DNA of 64,000 nt from Nocardia takedensis NBRC 100417. GTDB lineage: Bacteria; Actinomycetota; Actinomycetes; Mycobacteriales; Mycobacteriaceae. Positions 32,622 to 41,678 of this stretch are shown here, piece after piece. Both the position numbers and the translations under genes were made by a program. The DNA is taken from positions 1-64,000 of the forward strand of contig NZ_BAGG01000112.1 of assembly GCF_000308695.1 (NCBI RefSeq), given 5' to 3'. Position 1 is the stretch's first letter. The number at the start of each line of letters is the position of its first letter. The notes below the pieces were generated by a model that was not told the DNA's origin, did no database searches, and saw nothing but the letters and a program-made list of their open reading frames with translations.

Positions 32622-33914
32622 ATGGATGCCCCGAAACGCCGTGCCCGCCGCGAGGCGACCGGCCACGACGGCGCGACACCGCGGGTGGTGCGCCGTCGCC
32701 CCCGCGACAGGCGGGCACAAATCGCCGCCGCCTCCGCCGAAGCCTTCGGCACGCTGGGCTATCACGGGGTCAGCATGGAGGACATCGCCTCCCGACTCGA
32801 CATCAGTTCCACCGCGCTCTACCGCCACTACCCCAGCAAATACGCGATCTTCCGCGAGGAAGCCCTGCGGTTGAGCGCGATCAGCGAGGAGTCGGTGAAA
32901 CTGCCCGACCGCCTCGCCGCCGAACCCGCGGGCGTCCGACTCGAGGCCATCCTCGACAACTTCATCGCCACCTCCATCGCCAACCGGCGCAGCGCGGCGC
33001 TGCTGCGCTGGCAGAGCCGCTACCTCGAACCCGACGACTACCGCCAGCTCATCGACCAACTCGTGCGCACCTACCGCGTCGCCGACGACCTGCTGGCCCA
33101 GACCCGTCCCGAACTCGCCCGCGCCGACCGCGTCGTGCTGGCCACCGCCACCCTCAGCATCATCGGCAGCATCGCCGACCACCACGTCTCGGTGCCCGTG
33201 CGGACGCTGACCACCCTGTTGCGCTCGGCCTGCCTGCACGTGCTCGCCGCCGACCTGCCCGCCGTGGACGCCGAGTCGGGCTTCCCGCCCGCCACCGAGA
33301 TCCCGCTGACCTTCAAACACGAACTGCTGCTCAAGCGGGCCATCGAACTGTTCCACGAACGCGGCTACCCCAACGTCAGCGTCGAGGACATCGCCGTGGC
33401 GGCCGAACTGCCCGCCTCCTCGGCGGTCTACCGCTTCTACCGCAGCAAAGGCGACATCCTCGCCGCCGCCTTCCGTCGCGCCGCCGATCGCGTGTCGGCC
33501 GCCATCGGCCCGGCCATCGCGGCCTCCGACGGCCCCGAACAGGCGCTGACCACGCTCATCGAACTGTATGTGCGCGGCTCGTTCGACGAACGCGAACTGA
33601 CCTTCGTCTACTACGCCGAGATCAGCAACGTCCCGCCCGAGGACCGCACGGTGCTGCGCAACATCCAGCGCCTCAACGTCGAGGAATGGGCCAAACTGGT
33701 CGTCGAGATCCGGCCGGAGCTGACCTCGGCCGAGGCGCGCGTGCTGGTGCACGCCGCGCTCGCGCTCGTGGTCGACATCGGCCAGTGGCTGGGCCCGGAG
33801 CATCCGAGCAGCACCCCCACCCGGGTGATGCGGCTCATGCAGGTCATCCTGTTCGGACGCGCCGGGACCTCGCTCGGCGCTACTGCGCCCCCGACGGCAT
33901 CAACGGCGAATTGA
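32622..33914 (+). CDS. Mce3R-like transcriptional regulator with two TetR domains (copy 2)
   Basis: The gene encodes 430 aa and is colinear and clearly paralogous with 31178-32464 in both halves (YRHYPSKYA-FREE, FKHELLL-RA-ELFHERGYPNVSVE, AVYRFYRSKGD). HTH segments are at about residues 50-75 and 245-275. It has its own 157-bp upstream gap with a candidate operator, so it may be expressed separately from copy 1. Its last 35 nt overlap the 3' end of the oppositely transcribed mce-associated gene. Tandem duplicated double-TetR proteins suggest two ligand specificities or heteromeric control of the mce operon. Confidence 0.88.
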   Translation: MDAPKRRARREATGHDGATPRVVRRRPRDRRAQIAAASAEAFGTLGYHGVSMEDIASRLDISSTALYRHYPSKYAIFREEALRLSAISEESVKLPDRLAAEPAGVRLEAILDNFIATSIANRRSAALLRWQSRYLEPDDYRQLIDQLVRTYRVADDLLAQTRPELARADRVVLATATLSIIGSIADHHVSVPVRTLTTLLRSACLHVLAADLPAVDAESGFPPATEIPLTFKHELLLKRAIELFHERGYPNVSVEDIAVAAELPASSAVYRFYRSKGDILAAAFRRAADRVSAAIGPAIAASDGPEQALTTLIELYVRGSFDERELTFVYYAEISNVPPEDRTVLRNIQRLNVEEWAKLVVEIRPELTSAEARVLVHAALALVVDIGQWLGPEHPSSTPTRVMRLMQVILFGRAGTSLGATAPPTASTAN

Positions 33915-34788
33915 CCTTGTTGACCAGCCATTTCCCGTCGGCGTTCTCCAGTCGCATGACCATCGAGAGCTGACCCGGCGCGGGCTTGCCCTGGGTGCCG
34001 AGGCTGGTGATGGTCTGGCCGATCACCACGATGGCCTCCGCGGCGTTCTCGTCACCGGACTTGATCGCGCACTGCACGTCGTTGGCCTTGGAGACGACCT
34101 CGCCCTGGGTCAGGACCTCGCGCAGTTCCTTGCTGGTGTCGTCGAACTGCTTCTTCCAGTCGCCGGTCGCGCCCGCGAGCACGGCCTGGAAGTAGGTGTC
34201 GAGGTTCTTGGAGTCGTACTCGGCCAGTACGGGGGCGTAGGCGCAGGCGGCCGCGCGGGCCTGTTCCTGGGCGTCCAGTTTCGCCTGGCTGTCGCGGTCC
34301 TGGAGGAAGAAGAACACCGCGGCGGCCACGGACGCGCCGACCACCAACACGGCCGCGGCGCGGACCGCGATGCTCCCCTTCCCGGACGACTTCAGGCGCG
34401 ACAGCCGCCCGCCCGAAGCCTCGGGAGCCTCGGCGCTCGCGGCGGCCGGAACCGCCTCGGCGGTGGCGGTTCCGGTCGCGACCGGGATCGCCGCCGCGGT
34501 CTCGGCCTTCGCCGCATCGACTTTCGCGGTATCGGTCTTCGCGGTTCCGGTCTTCGCGGTATCGACCTTCGCCGTATCGACCTTGGCGGAATCGACCACC
34601 GCGTCCGCCGCCGAAGCGCTTGTCGCGGTGGTCTTCTCGGCCGTGGTCTTCTCGGCCGCGGCGTCGCTCGCCGCGGCCGCGGAGGCACTCGACTCGGTCG
34701 CCGACGCCGCGGACTCGACCGCGTCGGACCCCGCTGCCGCCGGAGTCGAACCGGTCGTGTCTTCGGTGTTGTTGACTTCGTCGCTCAC
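33880..34788 (-). CDS. Mce-associated membrane protein
   Basis: The gene encodes 302 aa. The first 130 residues are Ala/Ser/Thr-rich and disordered, with short repeats of the type V/T-DTAKVDTAK. One transmembrane helix follows (about residues 145-165, AAAVLVVGASVAAAVFFFL), then a C-terminal domain typical of Mas proteins (CAYAPVLAEYDSKNLDTYF, WKKQFDDTSKELREVL). It is last in the mce operon, 19 nt after mceF, and probably stabilises or regulates the Mce transporter at the membrane. Its 3' end overlaps the convergent regulator by 35 nt. Confidence 0.85.
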   Translation of the reverse strand: MSDEVNNTEDTTGSTPAAAGSDAVESAASATESSASAAAASDAAAEKTTAEKTTATSASAADAVVDSAKVDTAKVDTAKTGTAKTDTAKVDAAKAETAAAIPVATGTATAEAVPAAASAEAPEASGGRLSRLKSSGKGSIAVRAAAVLVVGASVAAAVFFFLQDRDSQAKLDAQEQARAAACAYAPVLAEYDSKNLDTYFQAVLAGATGDWKKQFDDTSKELREVLTQGEVVSKANDVQCAIKSGDENAAEAIVVIGQTITSLGTQGKPAPGQLSMVMRLENADGKWLVNKVNSPLMPSGAQ

Positions 34789-34807
34789 TGTCTTTCGTCT
34801 TCCTTGT

Positions 34808-35983
34808 CTACCGGGGGGCGGGTCGGGACAACTCGTTGCCGGTCACGCCGGGCGGCGGGCCGGAGCCGTTGTCGGGCACGTTGGGCCGCGGGGCGTTGGC
34901 CGAGCCGCGGACCTGCAGGGCCGGGTTGTCGGTGATGCAGTAGTTGTAGAGCCGAACCCTGGTGTCGGTCTGCTCGAGGGTCGGCACCACCGGGATGGTG
35001 TCGTAGTCGCAGGTCGGGCGGGGCCACGGGTCGACCAGCGTGTGGAAGGAGCCGTCCCAGGCGGGGATGCCGACCGCGCCCACGCCTTCGCGCACCGCCG
35101 GGAACAGCGCGGCGATCGCGGGGGCGCGCAGTTTCGCGGCCTTGGTGATGGCGACGAAATTGGTGACCAGGTTGGTGATCGGGTCCTGGGTCTCCTGAAT
35201 GAACCCGCCCAGGGTGGCCAACTGGCCGGGGGCCAGGTCCAGGAAGCGGCGCAACTCCTGATCGGAAGCGGTGAGCTGCTCGAACAGCGCGCCCGCGCCG
35301 GTGGTCAGGGTGGTGAGGTCCGGTTGCGCGTGCGAGGTGGTCTCGGCGATGACCTCGAGGTTCTGGATCAGCTGCTTGGTCTGGGGCAGCACGCTGTCCA
35401 GGCCGGCGGTGGCGCGGCTGAGTCCGGAGATCAGGTCGCGCAACCGGTCGGGACCGCCACCGAGGGCCTTGTCCAGTTCGTTGATGATCACGTTGAGCCG
35501 CTGCGGGTTCAGGCCGCCGATCAGGCCGCTGAGGTTGGTCAGCAGCGAGTTCACCGCCACCGGCGCCTGGGTCTGGGCCCGCGGGATGACCGAGCCGTCG
35601 ACCAAGTAGGGGCCGGAGTCGGAGTCGGGCCGGAAGTCCAGGTACTGCTCACCGGCCGCGGACAGCCGCCCGACCGCGACGGTGCCGCCGACCGGGATGT
35701 GCGCGTCGCCGTCGATCTCGGCGATCGCGACGATGCCGGTCTCGGAGACCTCGACCTTGTCGACCTTGCCGACCCGGGAGCCGCGGAAGGTGACGTCGTG
35801 GTTGGCCAGCAGACCGCCCGAGGTGGCCAGTTCCACGGTGACCCGATAGGTATTCGGCAGCGGATTGAACCGCAGCACCGCCACCGCCAGGTAGGACGAG
35901 CCCGCGATCATCACCAGGATCAGGCCGAGGTTGGCCAACCCGATCCGGTGGCGGACCAGGTAGTTCCAGAGCGGGATGTTCAT
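34808..35983 (-). CDS. mceF: MceF-position MCE family protein
   Basis: The gene encodes 391 aa. ATG 35983 overlaps the mceE stop (ATGA). An N-terminal membrane anchor (LANLGLILVMIAGSSYLAVAVL) is followed by an MCE domain (YRVTVELATSGGLLANHDVTFRGSRVGKV) and a long helical region. Periplasmic MCE proteins form the substrate tunnel of actinobacterial lipid/sterol importers. The C-terminus is Pro/Asn-rich. Confidence 0.9.
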   Translation of the reverse strand: MNIPLWNYLVRHRIGLANLGLILVMIAGSSYLAVAVLRFNPLPNTYRVTVELATSGGLLANHDVTFRGSRVGKVDKVEVSETGIVAIAEIDGDAHIPVGGTVAVGRLSAAGEQYLDFRPDSDSGPYLVDGSVIPRAQTQAPVAVNSLLTNLSGLIGGLNPQRLNVIINELDKALGGGPDRLRDLISGLSRATAGLDSVLPQTKQLIQNLEVIAETTSHAQPDLTTLTTGAGALFEQLTASDQELRRFLDLAPGQLATLGGFIQETQDPITNLVTNFVAITKAAKLRAPAIAALFPAVREGVGAVGIPAWDGSFHTLVDPWPRPTCDYDTIPVVPTLEQTDTRVRLYNYCITDNPALQVRGSANAPRPNVPDNGSGPPPGVTGNELSRPAPR

Positions 35984-37113
35984 CGTCCGCCTCCCGGCTG
36001 GGGCGCGGCCGGGGCCTGGGGCGTGCTGCCCAGGCGGCCGATCACCTTCTCGATGACCTGGGTGAGGCTGCCGATGAAGGCGGGCACGTCACCGATTTCC
36101 GGTGCGCGACTGCCGTTCTGGTCGGTCAGCGCACCGACGCTCAGGTAGGACACGGTGGCCGCGACGGCCAGGGTCGGCCCTTGCAGCGACGCCGTCAGCG
36201 ACGGGTACAGCTTGTCGAAACGGTCCAGCGCCTCACCGAGTTCGGTGGACTGGCTGAAGCCCTGCATCAACTTCTTGATGCTGTCGAACAGGCCGACGAA
36301 CTCCGGGCCGGTGGTGTCGGTGAAGTCGCCGAGTGCGGCCATGGTCACCGAGACCTTGTTGATCAGCGAGGAGATGTCGCGGTTGTTCTCGGCCACCAGG
36401 CCCAGCAGCGCCGGGAAGGTGTCGGCGGCCTGACCGAGTTCGGCCTTGCGCTGGGCCAGTTCGCCGGTCAGCACCGAGATGCCGCCCAAGGTGCTGTCGA
36501 TGTCGGCGGTGCGGACGTTGAGCGCGGCGATGGTGGCGGTCAGTTCGGTGAGCAGGTGCGCCAATTGCGGTGCGCGCCCGCCGAACATCGAGTTCATCTC
36601 CGCGGTGATCCGCGCGGCCTGGTTCAGGCCGCCGCCGTTGAGCAGCATCGCGATCGAGACCATCAACTGCTCCACCGACGCGCCCGCGCCGGTGCGGTCG
36701 GTGCCGATGGTGTCGCCGTCGCGCATCAACGGCGCGTTCGGATCGGCCTCGGGCAGGGTCATGGCGATGAAGATGTCGCCGAGCGGGGTGCCCTGGCGCA
36801 GTTCGGCCGTGGTGCCCTGCGGCAGTTGGATGTCCTCGCGGATCAGCATCTCGACGTCGGCGATGAAATTCGTCGTGTCGATGGAGGTGACCACGCCGAT
36901 GTCGGTGCCGCCGATCTTGACGTGCGCGCGGTCGGGCAGGTTCAACGCGTCGCGGAACGCGGCGCGGATGACGTAGCCGTCCCCGCCGATCCCCGGTTTG
37001 GGCATCGGCACGTTCTCGACGGTGATCGTGCAGCCGGAGGCCGCCCCGACGGCGGCCGCGGTCAACGCCGCCGCCGCGATCTTCCACACGCGCGTGCGTG
37101 CGCGGGCCATCAT
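35980..37113 (-). CDS. mceE: MceE-position MCE lipoprotein
   Basis: The gene encodes 377 aa. ATG 37113 overlaps the mceD stop by 4 nt. The N-terminus has a lipoprotein signal (ALTAAAVGAASGCTITV) with lipobox ASGC. The MCE domain follows (VIRAAFRDALNLPDRAHVKIGGTDIGVV), then the helical tunnel region. MceE is the usual lipoprotein of these operons and contributes the outer end of the transport channel. Confidence 0.9.
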   Translation of the reverse strand: MMARARTRVWKIAAAALTAAAVGAASGCTITVENVPMPKPGIGGDGYVIRAAFRDALNLPDRAHVKIGGTDIGVVTSIDTTNFIADVEMLIREDIQLPQGTTAELRQGTPLGDIFIAMTLPEADPNAPLMRDGDTIGTDRTGAGASVEQLMVSIAMLLNGGGLNQAARITAEMNSMFGGRAPQLAHLLTELTATIAALNVRTADIDSTLGGISVLTGELAQRKAELGQAADTFPALLGLVAENNRDISSLINKVSVTMAALGDFTDTTGPEFVGLFDSIKKLMQGFSQSTELGEALDRFDKLYPSLTASLQGPTLAVAATVSYLSVGALTDQNGSRAPEIGDVPAFIGSLTQVIEKVIGRLGSTPQAPAAPQPGGGR

Positions 37114-38210
37114 TTGGTGATCCCGAGCAGCGCGGCGGTGAGTCCGAAGTCCGGGCCCATATCCTGAATCTTTCCGGTACGGCAGCCATCGAGGCGCATC
37201 TGGACGCGTTCGCAGAACAGGGCCAGCGCCTCGCCGTCGAGCACCGCCTTGTCGAGCAGGCCGTGCAGGCGCAGCGCCCGGTGTTCCGGGCTGACCGCGT
37301 TGGCCAGGTTCTGCAGGAACAGCGGCCCCACGTCGACGGTCTCGGTCAGTTCGCGCGCGTTGTCGCGCATCTGCTGGGTGATCGCCACGAAGCGGGTCAG
37401 CGCGCCCGCCAACTGGTCCTGGTTCTGTCCGACCACCGCCGAGGTGTTGGCGACGAAGTCGTTGAGCTGGGTGAGCACCGCCTGCAGGCCCGGCGACTGT
37501 TCGCCGAGCAGGCGCACCAATTCGGTGAGCCGGGCGCTGAAGTCGCGCACGGTCTGGTCGTTGGAGGCGATGACCTGGGTGATGTCGTTGAGTTTGACGA
37601 TGGTGTTGGCGATCTGGTCCTTGTTGGCGAAGGTCACCTCGAACGCCGCCGAGAGCGAGTCCAGGGTTTCGCGCAACCGGTCGCCGTTGCCGTCGAGCAG
37701 CGGGAACAGCACGCGGCTGGCCATCGGGCCCTCCTCGCTGTCGCCCTTGAGCGCGGCGCCGAGTTCGTCGAAGTTCTCCAGGATGCGGTCCAGTTCGACC
37801 GGGGTCCTGGTGCGCGCCAACGGGATGTGGTCGCCGTCGTTGAGCGTCGGGCCGTCCCCGGTGTAGGCGGGGGCCAGTTCGACGTGGCGGTTGGTGATCA
37901 ACTGCGGCGAGATCAGCGCGGCCATCACGTCGGCGGGGATCTTGACGGTCTTGTCGAGGGACATGATCACCTCGACGTAGCTGCCGCGCGGGGTCACGCT
38001 GTCGACCTGGCCGACCGGGACGCCGAGGATGGCGACCTCGTTGCCCGCGTACAGACCGGCGACGTTCTCGAAATCCGCGCTGACGCGCATCCGCTCGCCG
38101 AGGTAGTCCTCGGGCAGCGAGGTCAGGCTGTCGGGCAGCAGCGAGCAACCCGAGGCGAAGGCGGCGATCACGCAGACCGCGGCCAGCTTGACGAAGGCTC
38201 GAATTCTCAT
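37110..38210 (-). CDS. mceD: MceD-position MCE protein with its own lipobox
   Basis: The gene encodes 366 aa from ATG 38210 (TGATG overlap with mceC); ATG 38219 would add three residues. The N-terminal signal AAVCVIAAFASGCSLLP contains a lipobox (ASGC), so this protein also looks lipidated, whereas canonical MceD is usually described as non-lipidated. The MCE domain (VSADFENVAGLYAGNEVAILGVPVGQV) is normal. Position is fourth among the six mce genes. Confidence 0.87.
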   Translation of the reverse strand: MRIRAFVKLAAVCVIAAFASGCSLLPDSLTSLPEDYLGERMRVSADFENVAGLYAGNEVAILGVPVGQVDSVTPRGSYVEVIMSLDKTVKIPADVMAALISPQLITNRHVELAPAYTGDGPTLNDGDHIPLARTRTPVELDRILENFDELGAALKGDSEEGPMASRVLFPLLDGNGDRLRETLDSLSAAFEVTFANKDQIANTIVKLNDITQVIASNDQTVRDFSARLTELVRLLGEQSPGLQAVLTQLNDFVANTSAVVGQNQDQLAGALTRFVAITQQMRDNARELTETVDVGPLFLQNLANAVSPEHRALRLHGLLDKAVLDGEALALFCERVQMRLDGCRTGKIQDMGPDFGLTAALLGITK

Positions 38211-39223
38211 CAGTTGCATCCCGGCACCGCCTGGGCGAAGCACAGCCAATTGTCCGGCAGGGCCCACGGCGCCCAGACATCGCCGTAGGGTCCGTTGCCG
38301 AGGGCGTTGTTGTACTGCCGGAAGGTCACCGGCAGGATCTCGTAGAGGTGATCGAGGTTGTCGCGGTTCTTCTCGAGTCCCTCGGTCATGGTGTTGAGGT
38401 TCTCGATCAGCGGTCCGAGTTGGCCGTTGTTCTCCACGCCCATCTCCTGCAACAGCGCCGAGAGCGCGGCGACGTTGTCGAGCAGTTGGCGCAGCAGGTT
38501 CTGGCGCAACGCCACCGCGTCGCCGATCGCCTCACCGCGGGTCAGCAGCAACAGCACGCTGTTCTGGTTGTCCGACACCAACTCCGAGACCTTGTCCATG
38601 CTCTTGAGCAGGGTGTCGACCTCGTCGCGGCGTTCGTTGATGACCTTGGCCAGCGAGCCGATGCTGTCCAGGGCCGCCACCGTCAACTGCGGGGAGTCGC
38701 CCATCTGCTTGTCGAGCAGGTTCAGCGATTCGCGCAGCTTCTCCGGGTCGACCTTCTCGATCCGTTCGAAGGAGGACTTGTAGCGCTGGTCCTGGATGAC
38801 CTTGGCCAGGTTGTAGGGCACGGCCGTGTTCTCCAGGCGGATGGTGTCCTCGGGCAGGCCCTTGCCGTTGCCCGGCACCAACTCGATGTGCAGTCGGCCC
38901 AGGATGGTCGACATCTTGATCGAGGCGCGCGCGTCGGGTCCGAGGCGCAGGTCGCGGCGCACCCGCAGGTCGGCCACCACCTTGTCGCCGTCCAGGCGCA
39001 CCGAGCGGACCGCGCCGACCTCGATACCGGAGACGTCCACCGTCGCACCCGCGCGCAGACCGGCGGCCTGGGCGAATTCGGCGTGGATCGTCCGGTCCGA
39101 CAGGCGCGCCTGCGAGATCGCGCTCGATCCGACCAGCAGCAGCGCCACCGCGGCCGCGGCCAGGACGCCCAGCCACAGGTAGCGGTTGCGGGAGTACCGC
39201 GGGAGTTTGATCCGCGCCATCAT
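38210..39223 (-). CDS. mceC: MceC-position MCE family protein
   Basis: The gene encodes 337 aa. I used ATG 39223 (ATGATGA overlap with the mceB stop) instead of a longer upstream form that begins inside mceB. N-terminal anchor (YLWLGVLAAAAVALLLVGSSAI), then MCE domain (IHAEFAQAAGLRAGATVDVSGIEVGAVRSV) and helical tail. It ends with CFAQAVPGCN. Confidence 0.9.
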   Translation of the reverse strand: MMARIKLPRYSRNRYLWLGVLAAAAVALLLVGSSAISQARLSDRTIHAEFAQAAGLRAGATVDVSGIEVGAVRSVRLDGDKVVADLRVRRDLRLGPDARASIKMSTILGRLHIELVPGNGKGLPEDTIRLENTAVPYNLAKVIQDQRYKSSFERIEKVDPEKLRESLNLLDKQMGDSPQLTVAALDSIGSLAKVINERRDEVDTLLKSMDKVSELVSDNQNSVLLLLTRGEAIGDAVALRQNLLRQLLDNVAALSALLQEMGVENNGQLGPLIENLNTMTEGLEKNRDNLDHLYEILPVTFRQYNNALGNGPYGDVWAPWALPDNWLCFAQAVPGCN

Positions 39224-40242
39224 CGGCACACCTCCGAATGCGAGTTTCCGCCGACTTGCGAGAACAGTCCCGGCGGCAGCAGCACGCCGTAGAGCGAGAC
39301 GTCGAGGCTGCACAGGTAGGCGTTGCCGAAGCCGCCGTAGCTGGTGAAGCGGGCCAGGCCGTTCAGCACGACCGGGAACTGGACCGCGGCCTTGTCCAGC
39401 GCGGCGCCGTTGAGCAGCAGCAGCGCGATACCGGTGGTGGCGTCGTTCTGCGCGCCCGCCAGGTCCGGTTTCACCTGCGCGACGAGATTCACCAACGAAT
39501 CGGTCGCGGTGGCGATCTGGGTGACCGACGCCTTGAGCGACTCGCCCTCGGCGTAGAGCGCCTCCACCAGCGCGCGCGCCTGGGTGATCAGGGTCTCGAG
39601 TTCACCGCTGCGATTGGCCAGGCCGCTCATCACGCTGGAGAGATTGGTGATGACCTGGCCGAGGATCTCGTCACGCTGACCGAAGGTGGCCGCCAGATCC
39701 GCGGCCTGGGTGACCAGGGTGCTCAGCGAGACGCCGTCGCCTTGCAGCGCCTGGATCAGCGTCTCCGACAGCGAATTGATCTGATCCGGTTGCAGCACGC
39801 TGAACAGCGGCTCGAACCCGGACAGCAGCGAGGACACGTCGAAGGACGGCTCGGTGCGCTCGATCGGGATGTGTCCGCCCGCGCCGAGCGGTTCGCTCGC
39901 GCCCTCCCCCGGCACCAGCGCGATGTAGCGCTGACCGATCAGGTTCTGGTAGCGCACCAGCGCTTTGGTGGAGGTGGTCAGCCGCTGGCGTTCCTGGATG
40001 CGGATCTCGACGCGCGCCTTGTAGTCGTCGTCGAAGTCGATCGAGTCGACCCGGCCGACGCGCACGCCCGCCATGCGCACGTCGTCGCCGACGCGCACGC
40101 CCATCACATCGGAGAAGGTCGCCGAATAGGTGGAGGTGTCGCCGGGGACGGCGCGTTGCAGGGTCGAGTAGATCGTGTAGGTCAGCACCACGGCCACCAC
40201 CGCGAAGAAGCTGAAGCCGAGCAGCGCTTTACCGGATTTCAC
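39220..40242 (-). CDS. mceB: MceB-position MCE family protein
   Basis: The gene encodes 340 aa. GTG 40242 lies just after the mceA stop, with GGGAGGT as ribosome site inside the mceA end. N-terminal anchor (ALLGFSFFAVVAVVLTYTIY), MCE domain (YSATFSDVMGVRVGDDVRMAGVRVGRVDSI) and helical region, with a Cys near the C-terminus. It is a subunit of the same envelope importer. Confidence 0.9.
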   Translation of the reverse strand: MKSGKALLGFSFFAVVAVVLTYTIYSTLQRAVPGDTSTYSATFSDVMGVRVGDDVRMAGVRVGRVDSIDFDDDYKARVEIRIQERQRLTTSTKALVRYQNLIGQRYIALVPGEGASEPLGAGGHIPIERTEPSFDVSSLLSGFEPLFSVLQPDQINSLSETLIQALQGDGVSLSTLVTQAADLAATFGQRDEILGQVITNLSSVMSGLANRSGELETLITQARALVEALYAEGESLKASVTQIATATDSLVNLVAQVKPDLAGAQNDATTGIALLLLNGAALDKAAVQFPVVLNGLARFTSYGGFGNAYLCSLDVSLYGVLLPPGLFSQVGGNSHSEVCR

Positions 40243-40244
40243 GG

Positions 40245-41669
40245 TCAGTTACCTCCCTCTGCGGTGTCGTAGACGGTCACCGAGCCACCCGCGATCAGCG
40301 GGGTGAGCAGCAGCAGTTGCGCGGCCGTCGGCTGTCCGCCGACCATCGCCGCCACACCCGCGTGGCCGCGTCCGGACGCGATCGGCCGCAGGCCGGGGAT
40401 CGCGTTCGCGCCGTTGGCCGCGGGCACGGTCAGGCCCGGGATGGCGGGCAGACCGGGTATGGCGGGCAGGCCCGGCAGGGTCGGAGCGCCGAACGCGCCC
40501 GGAATGTCCTGCGGAGCGGGCACGTTCACCACCGGCTGGGGGCCCGCGGCGTCGAGCCAGCGCGGCATCATCGAGGCCGGGTACTCCTGCGGGGGCGCGA
40601 CCGTCGGAACGGTGGGTCCGCCGCAGCGCGGGCCGTACATGTCCCCGTAGCGGGGGCAGTCCTCGGCGGTGTACTGCTGGAACGGGGTGAAGCTCACGTC
40701 CATCGTCCAGGCCATCTGCCGCGAGGGCCCGAAGTGGAAGGTCGTGGCCAGCTTCGCCAACGAGTTGTTGAGGTTGCTGATCGTGTACGGGATGGCCTGC
40801 GGGTCCTTGGCGAGATCGCCGAAGAGCTGGTTCAGGCCGGGCACGAGATCCTTGGCCGAGTTCGGGTTCGCCGCGAACAGCGAATTGACCGAGTCGATGG
40901 TGTCGCTCGCGTTGGCCAGCAGCGCGACCAGGTTGGCGCGGCGCTCGGTGAGCGTGCGCGCGGCGGTCACCGATTCGGTCAGCACGCCGACCAGATCGGG
41001 CGCCGACTTGCTCAACTCGGTGGTCGCCATGCCCAGATCGCCGAGCAGTTCGCCGATTCCGGGAGTGCCGCGCACCTCGGTCATCCAGCGGTCGAGCCGC
41101 TCGACGGTGGAACCGGGCGCGCGGGCGCCGGGTTCCAGCGCGGTCGCCAGGGTGGCCAGCACCCTGCCCAACTTCTCGGGCTGGATGTTGTCGAGCACGT
41201 TGCGCAGCACCGTGAGGGTGGTCTGCAACTGGATCGTCGCCTCGCCCTTGTCCTCCGGGATGACCGCGCCCTCGGCCAGTTTCGCACCGGAGAAGCCGTT
41301 GTCGACCAGTTCGATCGCGGTGACGCCGAACAGGTTGTTCGGCACCACCCGCGCGGTGACGTTGGCCGGGATGGTGCCCGCCGACTCCGGCTTCAGGTGC
41401 ACGCTGGCACGCTGCAACGCGCCCTTGCCGACGACTTCCACCTCGGCGACCGCGCCCACCACCATGCCGCGGAACTTCACGTCCGCGCGGGTGGGCAGGC
41501 CGTCGCCGGTGCTGGTCAGCTCGACGGTGACCGGGACCTTGCTTTCGAAGTAGCCGTTGTAGCGCAGCATGAGCAGGCCGAGCAGCAGGATCACCGTCAG
41601 GATCAGGCCGATGCCCGCCGTGGTGAGCTGCCGCGCGGTCGCGCCGCGGCCGCTGGGATCGAGTAGCAT
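40245..41669 (-). CDS. mceA: MceA-position MCE family protein
   Basis: The gene encodes 474 aa. N-terminal anchor (TTAGIGLILTVILLLGLLML), MCE domain (VPVTVELTSTGDGLPTRADVKFRGMVVG) and helical tunnel region. It has a Pro-rich C-terminal extension with the imperfect repeat PGLPAIPGLPAIPGL, longer than in the other five subunits. It starts 9 nt after yrbEB. Confidence 0.9.
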   Translation of the reverse strand: MLLDPSGRGATARQLTTAGIGLILTVILLLGLLMLRYNGYFESKVPVTVELTSTGDGLPTRADVKFRGMVVGAVAEVEVVGKGALQRASVHLKPESAGTIPANVTARVVPNNLFGVTAIELVDNGFSGAKLAEGAVIPEDKGEATIQLQTTLTVLRNVLDNIQPEKLGRVLATLATALEPGARAPGSTVERLDRWMTEVRGTPGIGELLGDLGMATTELSKSAPDLVGVLTESVTAARTLTERRANLVALLANASDTIDSVNSLFAANPNSAKDLVPGLNQLFGDLAKDPQAIPYTISNLNNSLAKLATTFHFGPSRQMAWTMDVSFTPFQQYTAEDCPRYGDMYGPRCGGPTVPTVAPPQEYPASMMPRWLDAAGPQPVVNVPAPQDIPGAFGAPTLPGLPAIPGLPAIPGLTVPAANGANAIPGLRPIASGRGHAGVAAMVGGQPTAAQLLLLTPLIAGGSVTVYDTAEGGN

Positions 41670-41678
41670 TCCCGGCCC

